Part shown: in pieces, positions 25,689-34,644 of the stretch
Numbering within the stretch: position 1 is the first letter of the stretch
Layout of the letters: every line of letters starts with the position of its first letter
Source: an archaeon
Lineage (GTDB): Archaea; Asgardarchaeota; Heimdallarchaeia; Heimdallarchaeales; Kariarchaeaceae
Reading direction: 5' to 3'
Assembly: GCA_024280435.1 (NCBI GenBank)
Contig: JAJRQD010000323.1
Span: 1-44,174 of the forward strand
Length of the DNA: 44,174 nt
Made by a program: the position numbers and the translations under genes
Notes under the pieces: model-generated
Databases searched by the model: none
What the model was told of the DNA's origin: nothing
The model's input: the letters and a program-made list of their open reading frames with translations, nothing else

Positions 25689-25928
25689 ATGGATTATGAT
25701 GATGAGATAGATCGACTAGAGGAAAGGTTCCGGGATCCCGAATTCAGGGCACAATTAAGTGAGAGTGATATGGAGAATATTCAAGAGGTATATTTTGAAT
25801 TTGTGAAAAAACTTGCTGGATATAACAGAGCAATAAAAACAAATGAGCCTGAGGAATTTATAGAACAATTGAATGAAGGCGTGTTGGAGATACTCCATAA
25901 ATGTAAAGAACTGGCAGGTCTGAGATAG
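25689..25928 (+). CDS. Small acidic helical protein
   Basis: A 79-residue, strongly charged and predicted all-helical protein (DDEIDRLEERFRDPEFRAQL at the start). No family is recognised. It lies 95 bases after the oxidase genes on the same strand and could be read through from them, but no functional link is evident. Confidence 0.65.
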   Translation: MDYDDEIDRLEERFRDPEFRAQLSESDMENIQEVYFEFVKKLAGYNRAIKTNEPEEFIEQLNEGVLEILHKCKELAGLR

Positions 25929-26069
25929 AATAACCCAATATTTTTATTACTATAATAAAAATGTAAGAATCTATGATCTTATACGTAATTAATTGTTACA
26001 AAATCAATCTATAGTACCTGTATTTATCGTCTGTGATAATAAATTTAAAATAAGCTGTCTTAATTACCT

Positions 26070-27023
26070 ATGTTCGTGGTAGTTCCAGAAAAAACTATAA
26101 ATTGGTTACTTGAGAGCGATCCCTCAATCAAATGGCAGGTGATGCAGGATCTTAAGAATGATGATTTTACAAAAGTATTCAAAGTGAGAAGATCAATGAC
26201 AAAAACTGGATGGGCTGCTGATCTACTAGCACTACAGGATAAAGAAACATATATGTGGGGTGGGGGATTATACTCACCCAAATGGACTTCTACCACCTAT
26301 ACTATGCTGTTTTTGAAAAGGCTTGGATTACTACCAAATAGGCAGACAGTCAATGCATCAAAATTACTACTGGATAAAGGATTAAAAAAAGATGGAGGTA
26401 TCAATTATATCCAGAGAAAGAATACTGGTGAGACATGTATTACTGGTATGATACTTGGAATTGTATCATTCAATGCAGTACAGGACAATAGAATTGAGGG
26501 AATAATTGACTATCTACTGAATGAACAGATGAAAGATGGAGGTTGGAATTGTAGATCTGGATCAAAACACAGCTCATTTAACACCACATTATCTGTGCTC
26601 GAGGGTTTACTTGCATTCAGAGAGACATACAATGATAATAAAAGATTAACTGAGATTCGAGATATGCAGAACTTGGCCCATGAATTTCTACTGCAACACA
26701 AATTGTATCAATCACACAGGACAGGAGAAGTAGCAAGCAAAGAATTTATCAAACTTGCATTCCCACCAAGATGGAGATATAATATACTATCTGCACTGGA
26801 TTATTTCCAAAATATAGATATCGGATTTGATGAGAGATTTATAGATGCAATTGATCTGATGAATAATAAGTCAATTAATGGGAGATGGAAGGCACAAAAA
26901 GCATTCTATTCTGGAAAAAATTTCATAGAACTAGAGCCTAGTAGAGTGGCTAGCAGATGGGTAACGTTCAAAGCACTGAGAATAAATAAATGGTGGGATA
27001 AAAAGAGTAGAGGTAAAATATAA
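26070..27023 (+). CDS. Terpenoid-cyclase/prenyltransferase-like alpha-toroid protein
   Basis: The 317-residue product consists of helical pairs with glycine-rich QW-like turns, notably KKDGGINY near 110 and KDGGWNC near 154 followed by SSFNTTLSVLEGL, the pattern of the squalene-cyclase/prenyltransferase superfamily (COG1657-like). Full squalene-hopene cyclases are about twice as long and carry a DXDD motif, which is not seen here, so cyclase chemistry is unlikely or at least unproven. The N-terminal TINWLLESDPSIKWQVMQDL is typical of the short archaeal/bacterial relatives. Cytoplasmic; the role is unknown. Confidence 0.7.
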   Translation: MFVVVPEKTINWLLESDPSIKWQVMQDLKNDDFTKVFKVRRSMTKTGWAADLLALQDKETYMWGGGLYSPKWTSTTYTMLFLKRLGLLPNRQTVNASKLLLDKGLKKDGGINYIQRKNTGETCITGMILGIVSFNAVQDNRIEGIIDYLLNEQMKDGGWNCRSGSKHSSFNTTLSVLEGLLAFRETYNDNKRLTEIRDMQNLAHEFLLQHKLYQSHRTGEVASKEFIKLAFPPRWRYNILSALDYFQNIDIGFDERFIDAIDLMNNKSINGRWKAQKAFYSGKNFIELEPSRVASRWVTFKALRINKWWDKKSRGKI

Positions 27024-27159
27024 GCAGTATTTAGAAATACAATTGCTATAAATATTAATGCAAAACCATTTGAAATATGATTTTATGCCTTCAAAATGAT
27101 GTATCTTATTTCTAGGAAGATAATCTTTTTATAACTTTTTGAAAGATTGAGTTTAATAC

Positions 27160-27768
27160 ATGAGAACAATCACGTTATATAGAATTGTTAGTGGAGCAAC
27201 TTTTCTGTTGTTCCTGTCATCTTTACTGGTGCCAGTAGTAAGCATCACAGTGACTCCTAGTAATCCTGACGATCCAATTTATTTGCAATTTATTTGCGTG
27301 TACTGTCAATTTGGAAATGTAGACTCTGCTGGTGGTGGAGTGGTAACTGTACTAAATCTCACTCCATTCGATTTCTACAATACTTGGGTGATCAATATCA
27401 TACTGATAATGATCTCATTGATACCTTTAACAGCAGGTTATCCTCAGATTGGATATTCCTTCATCACTCCTAAAAGAGCTGTGATATCATCATGGGTACT
27501 TGTTATTATGGGTCTAGCACTTCGTGGGCTGCTATCAATACTCTTAGTGGATAAACTGAATTACTACAGAAGATTATATCCAACAAACCAGATACTTGGA
27601 GATCTTTCATGGTCAATGGGTGGTGTTACAATTGGTGCGATAATGGCTGCAACTATGGGTATGCTTGGATATATCATGTGGCTTTATGATAGTGATGGAA
27701 ATGTGAAAAATGCCAAGGTAAAATACTATGAGAAGGGATATGGCTCTGAATCAGAGGTAGAAAATTAA
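27160..27768 (+). CDS. Hypothetical four-helix membrane protein with extracellular CxxC
   Basis: The 202-residue product has membrane helices at about 10-30, 76-95, 108-130 and 150-175. The long first loop (30-75) faces the opposite side of the membrane from the N-terminus and contains CVYC, a possible redox or metal-binding pair. The tail is charged and cytoplasmic. No family is recognised. Position between the oxidase and the blue copper gene hints at a respiratory role; that is inference. Confidence 0.65.
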   Translation: MRTITLYRIVSGATFLLFLSSLLVPVVSITVTPSNPDDPIYLQFICVYCQFGNVDSAGGGVVTVLNLTPFDFYNTWVINIILIMISLIPLTAGYPQIGYSFITPKRAVISSWVLVIMGLALRGLLSILLVDKLNYYRRLYPTNQILGDLSWSMGGVTIGAIMAATMGMLGYIMWLYDSDGNVKNAKVKYYEKGYGSESEVEN

Positions 27769-28088
27769 GTTGCATATATAAAAGACTATTCAAAGATGAA
27801 AAATAAGGATAAAAAATAAACTATTGGTATAATTAAATAACTGATTACCGATTCATAAAAGATAAAAGTTTATTAAATATAAGTGCGAAAAAATTACTAT
27901 ACTATAATTACATTTTGCATAAATGAACCTTATAGTTGCATTCTACACATTTTTATTCTGTATATCGAAATCATATTTTTGTATAGTTTTGTTTCTAGAA
28001 CCGAACTTTATTTTTTATCTACGAAATAATTTAAATACCTCATCAAACTTACTGTTGTTATACAAAACGATCAATGATCGGTTTGGAG
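27769..28088. other. Upstream region of the blue copper gene
   Basis: Contains TATCGAAATC at 27963-27972, a one-mismatch copy of the oxidase upstream motif, and ATTTAAATACC near 28027-28037 as a TATA box. A frame across 27923-28198 has a hydrophobic, low-complexity product and is not considered a gene. Confidence 0.4.
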
Positions 28089-28622
28089 ATGAAAAAAATG
28101 AGAAGAAGACTATTCATTATTTCCTTTTTAGCACTTGTAATGGTATTTACAAGCACTCAATCAGTTGTGGTAACTGCTGCAACAGAGGGTCCCAATGACT
28201 GTGATGATCCAACACAGTTTGTCACAATCAAAGCTGATAAAGTAAAAATTGCATTTGATCTCAAAGAGATTAAAGTAGACAAAGATACATGTGTACAGCT
28301 GACTTTTGTCAATCTAAGCCCTGCTACCCCACATGATTTCTCAGTAGATGCAGATGCAGATTCTGGCTTCCCAGAGGTATATGTATACATAGAGAATAAT
28401 GTTGGAGGTATAAATGGTACAGATACAAAAACAATCAACTTCAAGACACCCAACGTAGATGTGACACTTGAATACTACTGTTCTATCACTGGTCACAGAG
28501 ATGGAGGCATGTATGGTGATCTTATAATTGGTAATGGTACCGAAGCTCCAGGTTTTGAGATTAGTTTTGCAATTCTTGCACTTGGTGCATTAGTAGCGAT
28601 TCCAATGCTGAGAAAAAGATAA
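28089..28622 (+). CDS. Blue copper protein (plastocyanin-like cupredoxin) with PGF-CTERM-like anchor
   Basis: The 177-residue product has a basic signal peptide (KKMRRRLFIISFLALVMVF), a cupredoxin domain with type 1 copper ligands H82, C131, H136 and M141, a possible disulfide pair (C38, C68), and a C-terminal tripartite anchor: APGFE (153-157), a hydrophobic helix and RKR. PGF-type tails are processed by archaeosortase and linked to lipid in haloarchaea. It probably carries electrons outside the cell membrane, plausibly to the CuA centre of the oxidase 3 kb upstream, which shares an upstream motif. The frame also has an ATG at 28074; the one at 28089 gives the better signal peptide. Confidence 0.9.
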   Translation: MKKMRRRLFIISFLALVMVFTSTQSVVVTAATEGPNDCDDPTQFVTIKADKVKIAFDLKEIKVDKDTCVQLTFVNLSPATPHDFSVDADADSGFPEVYVYIENNVGGINGTDTKTINFKTPNVDVTLEYYCSITGHRDGGMYGDLIIGNGTEAPGFEISFAILALGALVAIPMLRKR

Positions 28623-28740
28623 TTAAAAATTTATAAATAGATAATAAAAATAATTTACAAACTAAATTAAAAAAACTGAGCTAACAAAATATTTATTGTC
28701 AATAACAAGAATTAATATTTACTGTTCAAATTCGAAAGTT

Positions 28741-30042
28741 ATGGAGATGAAATTTGAGAATGAATTAAAAATTGCTGAAAATGCAGTCATATTCATCAAG
28801 AGAATAGCAATTGATATCTCCAAAAGTGGATTAATCAATCAGCAAAGTGTTTTTGAATTTGGAATAGATGTAAAGAAAGTAATTGCAAGTGATAGAAAAG
28901 GTAAGTTAAATGTAAAAAGAATCAGCTCACGTAAAATATCTGTTTTATTAAGAAATACTCCAAAATCAGCCAAAGTATATGGTCTCACATTGAAAATGCT
29001 TTTAGAACCAGAGATACATCAAATTGGTAATATCAAAGTCATTGAATGGCCTGCACTTGATCTTTTCAGAATATCAACCAATGTAAAACCATATCAGATA
29101 CTTGGATTCAAATCTTTGCACAAGCTGAACAACGAGGAGTACTGGGTGGCAGAGAGGAATGTAACTAATAAAGTTAAAGCACATGTTGCATCAAAAAGAT
29201 CATCAAGGATTGAACTGATAGGAAATTCATCGATGCCTGTATTTCTATTAAGAGGTAAATTAAGAATAGATTGTACTTCGGGAGGGAGAATCAGTGTGAT
29301 TAATCTCAACAGACCACAGCATTCAAACAGACATCAGGTGGTACAGACATCAAATCATGAATATAATAATGTGAAAGAAGCCAACAATAATCTTCGTATT
29401 GAGATAGATCATCCATGTTCTCCAGGAGAGACTAAAGAGATACTATTCAACTGGGAGGTAAAACTAAATAAAATTCCTTTCTATCAGGAAAAATTTGCAT
29501 ATCCATCAATGAAAGCATATAACTTGTTCAGAAATGATGAATATTCACATCTATACTCTGGAAATAAATACTGGAATATCAATGATCCTGATATACAGAA
29601 TGTAGCCAATGCAACTAGGAATTTTGAGAGTGTATGGCAGGTACATAGATTTTTATTTGAATTTGTTAACAGAAGAATTAGCTATCAGGCAAATGGTATA
29701 AGATATTCCTCATCACATGCATTCAAAACTAAAATTGGTGATTGCTCTGAATATGCAGATCTACTGATAACTCTTCACCGATTGTCTGGTATACCATCAC
29801 GTTTGGTTGAGGGAATGATTGTTGACAATAATAAACTGGAGGGACATGCATGGCTTGAATTTCTTACTCCAAATGGTTGGATACCCTCAGACCCAACATG
29901 GGGTATACCAATTGGTGTATCAAGTCAGCATATCAGTTTTCAAAGACAGATGAATGAGAAAAATCCCACTGCTTTCAGCTTCTCATCCTCCGGTCCAAAA
30001 CCAAAAGTTACCTGGGATATCTCATTTATAGGTATTAAGTAG
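28741..30042 (+). CDS. Transglutaminase-like protein
   Basis: The product is 433 residues from the ATG at 28741; the frame opens earlier only with a TTG at 28696, and TTAATATTTA about 25 bases before 28741 supports a leaderless start there. The C-terminal third is a transglutaminase-like fold with the catalytic triad C335 (GDCSEYADLL), H369 (EGHAWLEF) and D384 (SDPTWG). The first 270 residues form a beta-rich region seen in archaeal and bacterial transglutaminase-like proteins. No signal peptide, so it acts in the cytoplasm, probably as a protease or amidase-type enzyme. Substrate unknown. Confidence 0.88.
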   Translation: MEMKFENELKIAENAVIFIKRIAIDISKSGLINQQSVFEFGIDVKKVIASDRKGKLNVKRISSRKISVLLRNTPKSAKVYGLTLKMLLEPEIHQIGNIKVIEWPALDLFRISTNVKPYQILGFKSLHKLNNEEYWVAERNVTNKVKAHVASKRSSRIELIGNSSMPVFLLRGKLRIDCTSGGRISVINLNRPQHSNRHQVVQTSNHEYNNVKEANNNLRIEIDHPCSPGETKEILFNWEVKLNKIPFYQEKFAYPSMKAYNLFRNDEYSHLYSGNKYWNINDPDIQNVANATRNFESVWQVHRFLFEFVNRRISYQANGIRYSSSHAFKTKIGDCSEYADLLITLHRLSGIPSRLVEGMIVDNNKLEGHAWLEFLTPNGWIPSDPTWGIPIGVSSQHISFQRQMNEKNPTAFSFSSSGPKPKVTWDISFIGIK

Positions 30043-30180
30043 TATAAAAAAGTATAAATTAATTACTTTTATTGTTAAAATGTAGCTACAATCGAGTAGA
30101 ATATTAATATTAAAAAAATATTGATCTTTTGAAAAATCCTTTTTCAAAAAGTTTAAATTTAAGTAGAATATATTTAATTT
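30043..30180. other. Spacer holding the promoter of the candidate C-rich RNA
   Basis: AT-rich with no gene. TTTAAATT at 30152-30159 lies about 26 bases before 30181, where the hairpin RNA would begin. Confidence 0.4.
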
Positions 30181-30248
30181 GTCTCAAAGGCACTTTATTT
30201 TAATCGCCTTTGGGACCTCCCTCCCCCAGATTATTTCTGTGTTTTTTT
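30181..30248 (+). ncRNA. Candidate small C-rich hairpin RNA
   Basis: GTCTCAAAGGC (30181-30191) and GCCTTTGGGAC (30206-30216) form an 11-pair stem with a 14-base loop; a pyrimidine tract CCTCCCTCCCCC follows (30216-30227), then a small CAGA/TCTG hairpin (30227-30239) and a seven-T run (30242-30248). A TATA-like TTTAAATT sits 26 bases before the stem. The GC content stands out sharply from the flanks. The CCTCC tract could pair with GGAGG ribosome-binding sites. It could instead be a strong terminator for the transglutaminase-like gene 138 bases upstream. Confidence 0.45.
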
Positions 30249-30424
30249 ATTTAATCATTTTGAAATTATAGTGTTATAATTGATGTGTATAATTATTTAT
30301 TACCATAAAAATTATTATCAGCTAGAATTCATGTATAATCACCTGCATTCATATAATTAGAAAAATAGTTATTTAAATAATAAATATACAAACTTATAGA
30401 ATTATTAAAAAATGCATTATCAAT

Positions 30425-30434
30425 TATCGAAATA
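30425..30434. promoter_or_regulatory. TATCGAAATA motif directly before the lipocalin-like gene
   Basis: An exact copy of the 10-base motif found as an inverted pair upstream of the oxidase operon; it abuts the TTG start at 30435, where a bound protein would block transcription or initiation. Confidence 0.3.
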
Positions 30435-31601
30435 TTGCAAAACGAAAAATCCATTAAAGAGGCATTTGATGATATTTGGAAACATCATCCTGAATTACAG
30501 AACTGGTCTTCTTCATCATGGTGGTTCTTCCTGTTCCTACCCAAACAAGAGAAAGGTTATGGTCCCAAGCAAATGATGTTCACCTATGCATCAAGACAGG
30601 GATCTATCATTAAAGTGAACAGTACTTGGCAGCGAGGATTTGTACCCGATAGACAACTTGGAAATGAGGAAAAATTCATGACCACAGTTGTTGGTTGGAT
30701 TGGTGATGGAAAGACAGTTCATGAACAGATAGTCCATCAACCTGCACTTGCAACTCTCAATACATCAGAACAATCATTGGATGCATTTGTTGATCAGAAG
30801 GATGGAAACAGATATGGTGCAAGAATCGAAGCATCTAAGGAAAGAGATCTTGCAATAGATGGTAATTTTGTGGGAAAAGATGGCTATGCTAAATTTCAGA
30901 TTTGGGGAGATATGGAATTTGAGAATGGAGAGCTGGTTAATGCTTTTGAATTACCCGAAATACTTGCAATAAAAGGACCTGCAAATGGTAAATTCGGTAA
31001 TAATAACCTTGTTGCCTGGAGAAAATTCAAATTCAAAGGAGAGTTCAAATCTCCATCCGGTACTGAAAAACATACAGGAGTGGGTTATTTTCAAAGAGTA
31101 CTGATGAACGTGCCAATGCAACCATGGAAATGGCTATATGCAGTTTTTGAGGATGGGTCTATATTCTCCTCATTCATGCTATATTTTGGAATTCATAATT
31201 TCAGAAGAGATTTTTATTTCTACAAACAGTATTTTGAGAGAAAAGTATTCCATGTGGTACCTGGAGCTTATCTCTATGATGCAAAAACACACAAGACAAT
31301 TAAATTTAACAAAGCTACAATTGTTCCAAAGCTCAATGAAGAGGGACATCCAGATTTTTATATCAAAGTAAGCAATAAAGAGGGTGATGAGTTAATGATG
31401 CGTACAAAGACCCATAATCATGCACAATTTCTACTTGATAGGCGTCTATTCAAAAAACTATGGCAGACGAAATACATATACAATGAATACATGTATGTCA
31501 TGGATAGAATGCAGGGAACAATAAATGGTGCAAAATTTGATAAGAATACACATGGTGAGCTATGGGGAAATATAGAGTACACATGGGGCTGGAGCCTATG
31601 A
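30435..31601 (+). CDS. Lipocalin-like (CrtC/AttH-type) protein
   Basis: The 388-residue product is beta-rich with many aromatic residues and follows the two-half lipocalin layout of the carotenoid 1,2-hydratase/AttH group: WWFFLFLPKQEKG near the start, a GVGYFQRVLMNVPMQPWKWLYAVFEDG-type junction in the middle (split here: GVGYFQR then WKWLYAVFEDGS), and GELWGNIEYTWG at the end. CrtC acts on carotenoids; AttH relatives bind lipids of unknown identity. No signal peptide. The only early start is TTG at 30435. The family call is by layout rather than a unique motif. Confidence 0.5.
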   Translation: MQNEKSIKEAFDDIWKHHPELQNWSSSSWWFFLFLPKQEKGYGPKQMMFTYASRQGSIIKVNSTWQRGFVPDRQLGNEEKFMTTVVGWIGDGKTVHEQIVHQPALATLNTSEQSLDAFVDQKDGNRYGARIEASKERDLAIDGNFVGKDGYAKFQIWGDMEFENGELVNAFELPEILAIKGPANGKFGNNNLVAWRKFKFKGEFKSPSGTEKHTGVGYFQRVLMNVPMQPWKWLYAVFEDGSIFSSFMLYFGIHNFRRDFYFYKQYFERKVFHVVPGAYLYDAKTHKTIKFNKATIVPKLNEEGHPDFYIKVSNKEGDELMMRTKTHNHAQFLLDRRLFKKLWQTKYIYNEYMYVMDRMQGTINGAKFDKNTHGELWGNIEYTWGWSL

Positions 31602-31606
31602 TTATA

Positions 31607-32968
31607 CTATTTTCCTGATCCCACAATAGGTCCAATATCTGTCAGATAATTCAGCAATTTATTTTTTAACTCTACTGAATTTTTCTCATAATTGATAATC
31701 TTATGCCACTTATTTATCTCTGTCTCAGCCTTCTCCTTGATCTCATTTATCTTTCTGATATATTTCTCAACATTATGCAGTCTGGCAAGTTTCTCTGCTT
31801 TCTCAAGAAAATCATCCATCATATCAATTTTACCCTCAACAAGTGCGAATTGGGATTGAAAAATCAATACCTGTATCATAATACTATAATTCTGTTTTTT
31901 TGCCAACTTGTATAACCTCTGTATAATCTCATATAACTCTCTGTATGCATTTATATTGGAAAATATAGAGTATTCCTCAAGTAATATATCTGCCAGATTG
32001 ATCATAGTTAATCTTGATAGATTAATATCAATAATATCTACCATGGATTTAACTTGCAATTCATTGAGTATCTTCATAGCCTTTGCTCTGTGGATAAAAC
32101 CTGCCTTTGATTTACTAAACAATGCATCTGCCAATTTATAATGGTAAATTATCTCTTTGCTATTATTGGATAATTGATGATTATTCAATAACTTTAACAG
32201 ATGCTCTGCCTGAGTGAACTGCTTGAGATCCAATAGACAAAGTATTGAATAGAAGAACCCAAGTGAGTACAATGAAGGATTACATTCTTGATCAATCCTG
32301 GACAAAGCTTTTGTTAGATAACTCAATCCCTGATGTGAATTACCAATATAGTAGCTGGATATTCCAAGATTCAATTTGATCATAGGTATTAATCTTTCTC
32401 CATTATTCTCCTTTGCAAAATTCAATGCGTTATTCAGACTTATATTTGCAGAGTTGTACTCTCCAATCAGTTGATAAACATCTGCAATCAAATTCAAGGA
32501 TAATGCAAAATATATTTTATTAGGTATTTTCTCTCGAATATCAAATGCTATCTTGAACATATTAATTGAATTGTTGATATTACCAGATATTTTTTGATGC
32601 GTACCAATTACATCATAATAATATGCCTTCCATATATCTTTGGTAATTAGCCAATCATCTTCCATGTTTTCTTTTTGCTCAAGTAAATCAATTAATTTTA
32701 TAGTCTCATTGTTTAAATTATCAAACTCAAAATATTTTTTTTTCTGCATATAAAAATATAATATAATTGTATTCTGTGCAAGTTTTAACCTATCATCACA
32801 AACTGTAATATTTTTTATCTTATCAATCTCATCAATGGTATCCTTAACAATAAATAGTCTCATTATGTCTATTTCAACAAGAGACAGATTTTCCAATAAT
32901 TTCAAATACCTTAATGCTTCATCCAATTGATTTTGTGCTATCAGATAATATGCATGAACAGGTATCAT
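31607..32968 (-). CDS. TPR-repeat protein (paralogue 1)
   Basis: The 453-residue product is all-helical with tandem TPR-like pairs, clearest between about 140 and 260 (for example YFALSLNLIADVYQLIGEYN and IKLNLGISSYYIGNSHQGL). TPR solenoids bind peptides or partner proteins. The C-terminus (EKAEKLARLHNVEKYIRKI) resembles that of the next gene, and both start with a short V/YxLIAxNxLxxA unit, so the two are tandem duplicates. Cytoplasmic. It ends five bases beyond the convergent lipocalin-like gene. Confidence 0.85.
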   Translation of the reverse strand: MIPVHAYYLIAQNQLDEALRYLKLLENLSLVEIDIMRLFIVKDTIDEIDKIKNITVCDDRLKLAQNTIILYFYMQKKKYFEFDNLNNETIKLIDLLEQKENMEDDWLITKDIWKAYYYDVIGTHQKISGNINNSINMFKIAFDIREKIPNKIYFALSLNLIADVYQLIGEYNSANISLNNALNFAKENNGERLIPMIKLNLGISSYYIGNSHQGLSYLTKALSRIDQECNPSLYSLGFFYSILCLLDLKQFTQAEHLLKLLNNHQLSNNSKEIIYHYKLADALFSKSKAGFIHRAKAMKILNELQVKSMVDIIDINLSRLTMINLADILLEEYSIFSNINAYRELYEIIQRLYKLAKKQNYSIMIQVLIFQSQFALVEGKIDMMDDFLEKAEKLARLHNVEKYIRKINEIKEKAETEINKWHKIINYEKNSVELKNKLLNYLTDIGPIVGSGK

Positions 32969-33129
32969 TATTAATTAATGGCATTCATTATTTAAAAGAT
33001 AATCCTATATTTCATATGGTTATTTCAATTGAGAGTGTGAGAAAGTTGACTTTTATCCAAATAATAAGATTTTTAGCTCACTTAGCTGATTATTAACTTA
33101 TTCGTGAGAAGTCCTCTTCCTTCTGTCAC

Positions 33130-34461
33130 TCAACCTTTGATCAGATTTGAAAGATCCTCTAGATAATTCAAAATTCTTGCTTTATCCCCTTTATCTGTCT
33201 CATACAGCCCTTTCTCAATTTCTTTTTCAATAGTTTTAATCTTATCAATCAATCTATTCATACTATTAACCTCTGCAATCCCCTCTGCTCTTCTCAGTAA
33301 CTTTAGGCTTTCATATTTCAAATTTTTAATCAAACTTACTCTTGCCTGGAATATTAGTACTTCTATCATCAAATCTATGCTTTCCTGATCTTGAGCGATT
33401 TGATACAGTGTAGATACAATTAAATGTAATTCATTATATGGTGTTTCATCTCCAAATAATTTATATTCCTCGATCAATAGATCTGCTAGATTTATCATAG
33501 CTAACTTTGTTAAAGACACATCAATTATCTTATCATCTATTATCTTACCAAGCAATAACTGTGCCTGTGCTCTCATCAGATATCGTTCATTAGATTTAAG
33601 ATACATGGCATAAGCCATGTCTGCATGAAGACTGATTTCTTTTAAATTACTATTCTCTTTCTTCAGTAATTGCAATTCTTCTACATACAGATTTGCCTCA
33701 TCCAGATCGCTGGTATCAAGATAACAGAGTGCAGTGTATAGATATACTGTGGACAGTCTAATTGCTGAATACTCACAGTCCAAATTGGACAGGAAGTACT
33801 CAAGTGCCTTGATCGGATCTCCAGAATAATAATATGTAATCCCAAGGTTCACTATTGCCACATGATTAAGCAGGCTCTTCTCATTATTCTTGGAAATCTC
33901 AAGTGCCTGTGAGAAATAAGACTTGGCAACAATATACTCTCCTTTGTAAAGAAATAATATACCTAGATTATTCAGACTCATACCTGCATAAAGTTTATTT
34001 TTCAAAGATTTTCTGTACTTGAAACTCATGTTGTAGTAATCAATTGTATGGGGTTTGAATAATCCTTTGTTCAGATAAACAACAGCTATAATATTATAAT
34101 AATAGCCAATCCAGATCTTTGTACTCTCTTTCCAATCTTCATCGGTCTCTCTATCCAGTTGATACACCAATTTGCTGGCAATTTTATCACCCACTATTCT
34201 AAGATCCTCAATTATATCAAATTCTCTCAATCTGAATAAATTATACAGATTAACCACAATTCTTGCAATCATCACTCTGTAATCATCCTGGTTCTGTACT
34301 TCATCCAGTAATTTCAATGATTTATTGTAGTTTCCATTCAAATATTCAATATGTGCCAGTAGGATTATTTTTTCTGGTATTTCTGGTAATACATCAATCT
34401 CGATCTTTGCATCCTTTAATTTGTTATATGCAATTAAATCATAAACCTTTAGAGGATACAT
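33130..34461 (-). CDS. TPR-repeat protein (paralogue 2)
   Basis: The 443-residue helical protein has at least six TPR-like pairs, clearest at LYAGMSLNNLGILFLYKGEY and VAIVNLGITYYYSGDPIKAL. It is similar in length and layout to the gene at 31607-32968 but clearly diverged. Both start at ATG and are on the same strand, 161 bases apart; a separate promoter for the second is possible in that gap. Such TPR proteins often serve as input or scaffolds for signalling complexes; a hybrid histidine kinase is encoded nearby (35717-38260), but a link is speculative. Confidence 0.85.
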   Translation of the reverse strand: MYPLKVYDLIAYNKLKDAKIEIDVLPEIPEKIILLAHIEYLNGNYNKSLKLLDEVQNQDDYRVMIARIVVNLYNLFRLREFDIIEDLRIVGDKIASKLVYQLDRETDEDWKESTKIWIGYYYNIIAVVYLNKGLFKPHTIDYYNMSFKYRKSLKNKLYAGMSLNNLGILFLYKGEYIVAKSYFSQALEISKNNEKSLLNHVAIVNLGITYYYSGDPIKALEYFLSNLDCEYSAIRLSTVYLYTALCYLDTSDLDEANLYVEELQLLKKENSNLKEISLHADMAYAMYLKSNERYLMRAQAQLLLGKIIDDKIIDVSLTKLAMINLADLLIEEYKLFGDETPYNELHLIVSTLYQIAQDQESIDLMIEVLIFQARVSLIKNLKYESLKLLRRAEGIAEVNSMNRLIDKIKTIEKEIEKGLYETDKGDKARILNYLEDLSNLIKG

Positions 34462-34644
34462 CCTATTATTTATTTAGCAAGTATCCCTAATAAAATTACT
34501 GAAATATTAATTTTGATAATCTCCATTTTTATCGAATTTTTGGTAATAAATGATTCAATTCAGGAACATTTTCAAGAAAAACATGATTTAGAATTATTTG
34601 TATGAAATTGAAAACTATTAATAGGATTAAACTTAATCCATATT

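Noticed and set aside
27923-28198. A frame overlapping the start of the blue copper gene
   Set aside because: Hydrophobic low-complexity product in the wrong frame relative to an unambiguous gene; it is AT-rich intergenic sequence.
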